DNA of 64,000 bases from an uncultured Flavobacteriales bacterium (GTDB taxonomy: Bacteria > Bacteroidota > Bacteroidia > Flavobacteriales_G > Salibacteraceae): positions 620,001 through 684,000 of the forward strand of contig CALSRJ010000003.1 in assembly GCA_943788725.1 (NCBI GenBank), in the 5' to 3' direction. The notes below the pieces were generated by a model, which worked only from the letters and a program-made list of their open reading frames with translations, was not told where the DNA came from and did no database searches. Shown here in pieces: positions 60,327 through 64,000 of this stretch; positions within the stretch are counted from its first letter, which is position 1; the number at the start of each line of letters is the position of its first letter. Position numbers and translations under genes: made by a program.

Positions 60327-62345
60327 CTACGCTTTCTTCCCCTCCAAGTTGGCTTGCAAAGCGAACAGCTCATCTCGGTATTGTGCAGCCTGCATGAAGT
60401 CGAGTTCTTTCGCTGCCTTTTCCATGTTTCTCTTGGTCTCTTTGATGGCCTTTTCGATTTGCTCCGCGCTCATGTAGGCGATTACCGGGTCGGCTGCAAT
60501 ACCCATTTCCAAGTCTGAAGAAGAGGTGTACGAAGCGCCCCGTACCGACGATTGCGATTGGATCATCGCATCCATACTTTTCTTAATGGCCGTAGGGGTA
60601 ATGCCGTGTTCCTCGTTGTAGGCGAGCTGCTTGGCACGTCTGCGGTTGGTCTCATCCATGGTACTGGCCATGCTGTCGGTCACCTTGTCGGCATACATGA
60701 TCGCCCTGCCGTTCAGGTGTCGTGCCGCGCGACCGATGGTCTGGGTGAGGGAGCGGTTGCTGCGCAAGAAGCCTTCTTTGTCTGCGTCGAGAATGGCGAC
60801 GAGCGAAACTTCAGGAAGGTCGAGTCCCTCTCGAAGCAAGTTGATTCCCACGAGCACATCTACCGTTCCCATGCGCAATTCGCGTAAGATCTCTACGCGC
60901 TCCATGGTGTCTACATCGGAATGGATGTAGCGTGTCTTGATGTTCACTTCAACCAAGTATTTCGCGAGTTCCTCAGCCATGCGCTTGGTAAGGGTAGTTA
61001 CTAATACGCGCTCTTGGCGCTCTATCCTCAAGCGAATCTCTTCCAGCAGGTCGTCGATTTGATTGGTGGTCGGACGCACTTCAATGATGGGGTCCAACAG
61101 TCCGGTAGGGCGGATTACTTGCTCTGCGACGACGCCTTCGGATAGTCTCAATTCCAGATCAGCCGGAGTAGCGCTTACGTAGATGACCTGGTTTTGTAAT
61201 CCTTGGAATTCTTCAAACTTTAAGGGACGATTGTCCATGGCGGCGGGTAATCGAAACCCGTATTCTACCAAGTTTTCCTTTCTGGATCGGTCTCCGCCAT
61301 ACATCGCACTGATCTGGGGCATGGTCACGTGGCTTTCGTCCACGATCATGAGGTAGTCGTCAGGGAAATAGTCGAGCAAGCAGAATGGACGTGACCCGGG
61401 CACGCGACCGTCGAAGTAGCGCGAGTAATTCTCGATGCCTGAGCAATAACCCAATTCGCGCATCATTTCTAAGTCGCAGTTTACCCTGTCCTCCAAGCGC
61501 TTGGCTTCAAGCGGCTGTCCACCATTGATGAATTGATCGAGTCGTTCGGTAAGGTCATCCTGGATTTGAACCATCGAACTGCGCATGCGCTCTTTGGTGG
61601 TAACGAAGATGTTGGCCGGGTAAATTCTAACTTCCTGTAGCTCTTCTATCACCGTGTTGTTGAACGGGTCGATCGATTCGATGATTTCAATCTCTTCTCC
61701 GAAGAAGTGAAAACGAAAGGCGTTATCCGCGTAGGCAAGAAAGACGTCTACCGTGTCTCCTTTGACGCGAAAATTACCGCGCTGAAAGTCGGCGGTTGTG
61801 CGGGAGTACAAGGATTCCACCAAACGGTGAAGCAACTTGTTCCTGCCGATGGTTTCGCCCACTTTGACCTGGATGATGTTCTCGTAAAAATCGCTGGGGT
61901 TTCCCATGCCGTAAATGCACGATACCGAACTGACCACGATGACATCGCGTCGACCACTCAAGAGGGCGGACGTGGTGCTCAATCGCAGCTTTTCAATTTC
62001 CTGATTGATGCTCAAGTCCTTCTCTATGTACATATCAGAAGAAGGCATATAGGCCTCCGGCTGGTAGTAGTCGTAATAGCTGACGAAATACTCTACTCGG
62101 TTATCTGGAAAGAACTGCTTGAACTCGCCATAGAGTTGCGCCGCCAAGGTCTTGTTATGACTAAGGATCAGCGTTGGCTTTTGGGTCTGCTGGATGACAT
62201 TGGCCATCGTAAATGTCTTTCCGGAACCGGTCACTCCGAGGAGTGTTTGGTGCTTTACGTCTTGGTCGATGCCCTCAACGAGCTGCTTGATGGCCGCTGG
62301 TTGATCGCCAGTTGGAGAGAAGTCGGAGCGTAATGTAAAATCCAA
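60327..62345 (-). CDS. uvrB: Excinuclease ABC subunit B
   Basis: UvrB, 672 residues, is the damage-verifying helicase of nucleotide excision repair. Features in order: [18 protein letters not shown], Walker [15 protein letters not shown], the beta-hairpin [21 protein letters not shown], the DEAD-box-like [10 protein letters not shown], motif [14 protein letters not shown], and the C-terminal UVR motif ([20 protein letters not shown]). Length and all helicase motifs are standard. No other uvr gene is next to it. Confidence 0.98.
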   Translation of the reverse strand: MDFTLRSDFSPTGDQPAAIKQLVEGIDQDVKHQTLLGVTGSGKTFTMANVIQQTQKPTLILSHNKTLAAQLYGEFKQFFPDNRVEYFVSYYDYYQPEAYMPSSDMYIEKDLSINQEIEKLRLSTTSALLSGRRDVIVVSSVSCIYGMGNPSDFYENIIQVKVGETIGRNKLLHRLVESLYSRTTADFQRGNFRVKGDTVDVFLAYADNAFRFHFFGEEIEIIESIDPFNNTVIEELQEVRIYPANIFVTTKERMRSSMVQIQDDLTERLDQFINGGQPLEAKRLEDRVNCDLEMMRELGYCSGIENYSRYFDGRVPGSRPFCLLDYFPDDYLMIVDESHVTMPQISAMYGGDRSRKENLVEYGFRLPAAMDNRPLKFEEFQGLQNQVIYVSATPADLELRLSEGVVAEQVIRPTGLLDPIIEVRPTTNQIDDLLEEIRLRIERQERVLVTTLTKRMAEELAKYLVEVNIKTRYIHSDVDTMERVEILRELRMGTVDVLVGINLLREGLDLPEVSLVAILDADKEGFLRSNRSLTQTIGRAARHLNGRAIMYADKVTDSMASTMDETNRRRAKQLAYNEEHGITPTAIKKSMDAMIQSQSSVRGASYTSSSDLEMGIAADPVIAYMSAEQIEKAIKETKRNMEKAAKELDFMQAAQYRDELFALQANLEGKKA

Positions 62346-62433
62346 AGCCTTCGTTCAAATTAGTGCAAACCACAAACTTACACCGATGAACATTGATGAG
62401 CAACGTCTGTTCTAAAATGCACAACTTTGTACC

Positions 62434-62598
62434 ATGTTCATCAAGCGCATACTTACCTACCTCAATCCGCTGACCATCTTTCAGAAAGGGGAGAAGAACA
62501 TCAACCTAAGATTGATGCACGGGATCAATCGGATCTCGATCTTCATGTTCCTCGTCTGCGTAATCGTACTGATTGTGCGATACTTAGCTAAAGGTTAG
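62434..62598 (+). CDS. 54-residue membrane protein, DUF6728-like
   Basis: A + strand frame from ATG 62434 to TAG 62596 reads 54 residues: a basic amphipathic start (MFIKRILTYLNPLTIFQKG), NLRLMHGINRIS, a single membrane helix (IFMFLVCVIVLIVRYLAKG). The NLRxMHGINRISI sequence matches what I recall of the DUF6728 family of short Bacteroidota proteins. A CAACTTTG at about 62421 is one base away from TAnnTTTG. It sits in the gap between uvrB and the PLP enzyme, divergent from uvrB. Function unknown. Confidence 0.7.
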   Translation: MFIKRILTYLNPLTIFQKGEKNINLRLMHGINRISIFMFLVCVIVLIVRYLAKG

Positions 62599-62653
62599 CA
62601 GTGGACTGAAATTTCAACTTCAACTGCAATTGTTATTTGCTGAGGGAGCTGTG

Positions 62654-63922
62654 TTAGACTTTGTCTAGCGCTTGTCCTATATCGGCATTTAAGTCCTCGT
62701 AGTTTTCTACACCTATGGATAGGCGTACCAATGCGTCGCTGATGCCGTACAAGGCTTTGTCTTCCGGCGTAACGTCTGAATGCGTCATCGTGGATGGATG
62801 CTCTGCAAGACTCTCTGTACTACCTAGGCTCACGGCCAAATGAATCAACTGCAAGGCATTTAAGAATCTAAAGGCTTCTGCCTCCCCACCTACGATGTCA
62901 AATGAGATCATGGCTCCAGCAGAGGTGAGCTGTTTTTTGAAGATGCGGTAGTTCTCTGGGTCTTCTTCTTCGGTCAGAAAACCTAGGTAATGCACTTTGG
63001 CCACTTTCGGATGATCCCGAAGGAACTCGGCTACCTTCTTGGCGTTCATGGCCTGCTCCGTCATACGCACCTTGAGGGTTTCCAAACTTCTCATGAGCAA
63101 CCATCCCGTCCACGGCCCGGCCATGTTTCCTAAAAACGTACGCAAGGTCTTCACACGGGTGATGACTTCTTGATTTCCTAACACGGCACCGGCGATTAAA
63201 TCACTGTGCCCTCCGATGTACTTGGTGGCAGAATACACCACGACATCTGCTCCGTGCTTCAGTGGCTGTGACCAAAGTGGCCCCATGTAGGTATTGTCTA
63301 CCGCGAATATCACTTTGCTCTCTTCGGTGGAATACTTCTTCGCGAGCTTTGCGCAAGCTTCCATATCCACGAGCGCATTGGTAGGGTTTGCAGGCGTTTC
63401 GATGTAAATCATCTTGACCTTGTCTTGAATCCCGTTTTCCTGAATGATCTTATCGATGTTGGCTTCTGATTCGTGTGCGTGGAAGGCTAGGGCGTGGATG
63501 CCAAAACGGCTCAATACCGCCTTGACAAAGTGATAAGTTCCCCCGTAGAGCGGGTTGCTGTAGAGTACGTAATCCCCCGGTGAAAGGAATTCGAGCATCA
63601 CCGTACTGATGGCCGACATACCGCTTTCGAAGACGGCGCAATCTTCCGCACCATCCCACAAAGTCAATCGGTTTTCAAGGATCTCCAAGTCTGGATTATT
63701 CAATCGACTGTAGATCAAGCCCATCTCTTCTGTTGGTCCTTTTTCACGTAAACCGTAAGCAATCTCGAAGAAACCTTTGCCTTCTTCAGCACTTTTGAAT
63801 ACAAAGGTGGACGTCTGGAAAATGGGACACTTTATGGCGCCTTCTGAGAGCTCAGGCTTATAGCCGTAAGACATCATTAAACTCTCAGGGCGCATTTTAT
63901 GTTTCAATTCGTTGTTGCTCAT
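62654..63922 (-). CDS. Cys/Met-metabolism PLP enzyme (methionine gamma-lyase or cystathionine gamma-synthase type)
   Basis: The 422-residue PLP enzyme is of the transsulfuration family: SEGAIKCPIFQTSTFVF, LIYSRLNNPDLEILENRL, ESGMSAISTVMLEF, AVDNTYMGPLWSQPLKHGADVVVYSATKYIGGHSD (the SATKYIGGH Lys binds PLP), and HLAVSLGSTESLAEHPSTMTHS. The family includes cystathionine gamma-synthase, cystathionine lyases and methionine gamma-lyase; sequence reading alone does not choose. The EKGPTEEMGLIYSR insert is typical of a Bacteroidota subgroup. Upstream bases to 64000 hold nothing further. Confidence 0.9.
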   Translation of the reverse strand: MSNNELKHKMRPESLMMSYGYKPELSEGAIKCPIFQTSTFVFKSAEEGKGFFEIAYGLREKGPTEEMGLIYSRLNNPDLEILENRLTLWDGAEDCAVFESGMSAISTVMLEFLSPGDYVLYSNPLYGGTYHFVKAVLSRFGIHALAFHAHESEANIDKIIQENGIQDKVKMIYIETPANPTNALVDMEACAKLAKKYSTEESKVIFAVDNTYMGPLWSQPLKHGADVVVYSATKYIGGHSDLIAGAVLGNQEVITRVKTLRTFLGNMAGPWTGWLLMRSLETLKVRMTEQAMNAKKVAEFLRDHPKVAKVHYLGFLTEEEDPENYRIFKKQLTSAGAMISFDIVGGEAEAFRFLNALQLIHLAVSLGSTESLAEHPSTMTHSDVTPEDKALYGISDALVRLSIGVENYEDLNADIGQALDKV

Positions 63923-64000
63923 GGTTTGTGGTTCTGTGGACTACAAATGGAAGAAAACAGAATGGATTGACCATCCTTTTTCGATGTTCCCTTTCTGTTT

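Noticed and set aside
1-64000. CRISPR arrays, insertion sequences, integrases, prophage
   Set aside because: No regularly spaced repeats and no transposase, integrase or phage protein were seen in any frame.

Overview
This window looks like chromosomal DNA from a member of the Bacteroidota, most likely a marine-type Flavobacteriales relative. The evidence is: type B ribosomal protein L31; Na+-pumping NADH dehydrogenase (NQR) instead of complex I; type IX secretion parts (PorQ, Plug); an S46 dipeptidyl peptidase; many SPII lipoproteins and outer-membrane barrels; TIGR-type GlmU-like, QEGLA, GWxTD, DUF1883 and DUF6728 proteins; and several promoters with the Bacteroidota -7 element TAnnTTTG (503, 4303, 16306, 21559, 23953). 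No rRNA, CRISPR array, transposase or integrase was seen.

Layout. 1-7.3 kb: L31, GlmU-like enzyme, Lon, porQ-cmk, then ispH convergent. 7.4-13.2 kb: DUF1883 protein, a possible small RNA, a three-gene operon of small exported proteins, a 1,037-residue repeat/coiled-coil protein and a lipoprotein. 13.2-19.1 kb: a propeller-type sensor kinase, an outer-membrane protein, a frameshifted inward-rectifier K+ channel gene downstream of lipoate ligase. 19.2-22.4 kb: NrnA plus three consecutive FKBP lipoproteins. 22.4-31.7 kb: T9SS Plug, then nqrABCDEF, apbE and a small four-cysteine membrane protein that I propose is the local NqrM equivalent. 31.7-38.1 kb: exported proteins, MazG, ZIP transporter, methyltransferase, DPP7. 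38.2-39.2 kb: a SiaB/SiaC-like signalling pair. 39.3-42.7 kb: a polysaccharide operon. 42.8-46.0 kb: pcm, envelope proteins, YiiX-like enzyme, SmpB.

46.0-51.2 kb is the accessory part: gene remnants, two AT-rich genes on the minus strand with operator-like palindromes, tRNA-Lys with a tandemly duplicated 3' end and terminator, a GWxTD protein, and then a region of about 0.55 kb without a gene that reads as a large, highly structured non-coding RNA on the + strand (many UUCG and GNRA hairpins, ending in a strong terminator). This RNA is the best candidate for something undescribed here.

51.2-64 kb returns to housekeeping: RidA, PabA/TrpG, two family 2 glycosyltransferases, MenB, QEGLA protein with an ATP-grasp ligase, DUF6503, thioredoxin, UvrB, a 54-residue DUF6728-like gene missed by simple length cut-offs, and a Cys/Met-metabolism PLP enzyme.

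The genes fit an aerobic, protein-degrading, Na+-bioenergetic surface-dwelling lifestyle: NQR with its maturation factors drives respiration with menaquinone (MenB), while DPP7, T9SS components, FKBP lipoproteins and envelope proteins serve the periplasm and outer membrane. All calls come from reading the sequence; no database search was run.
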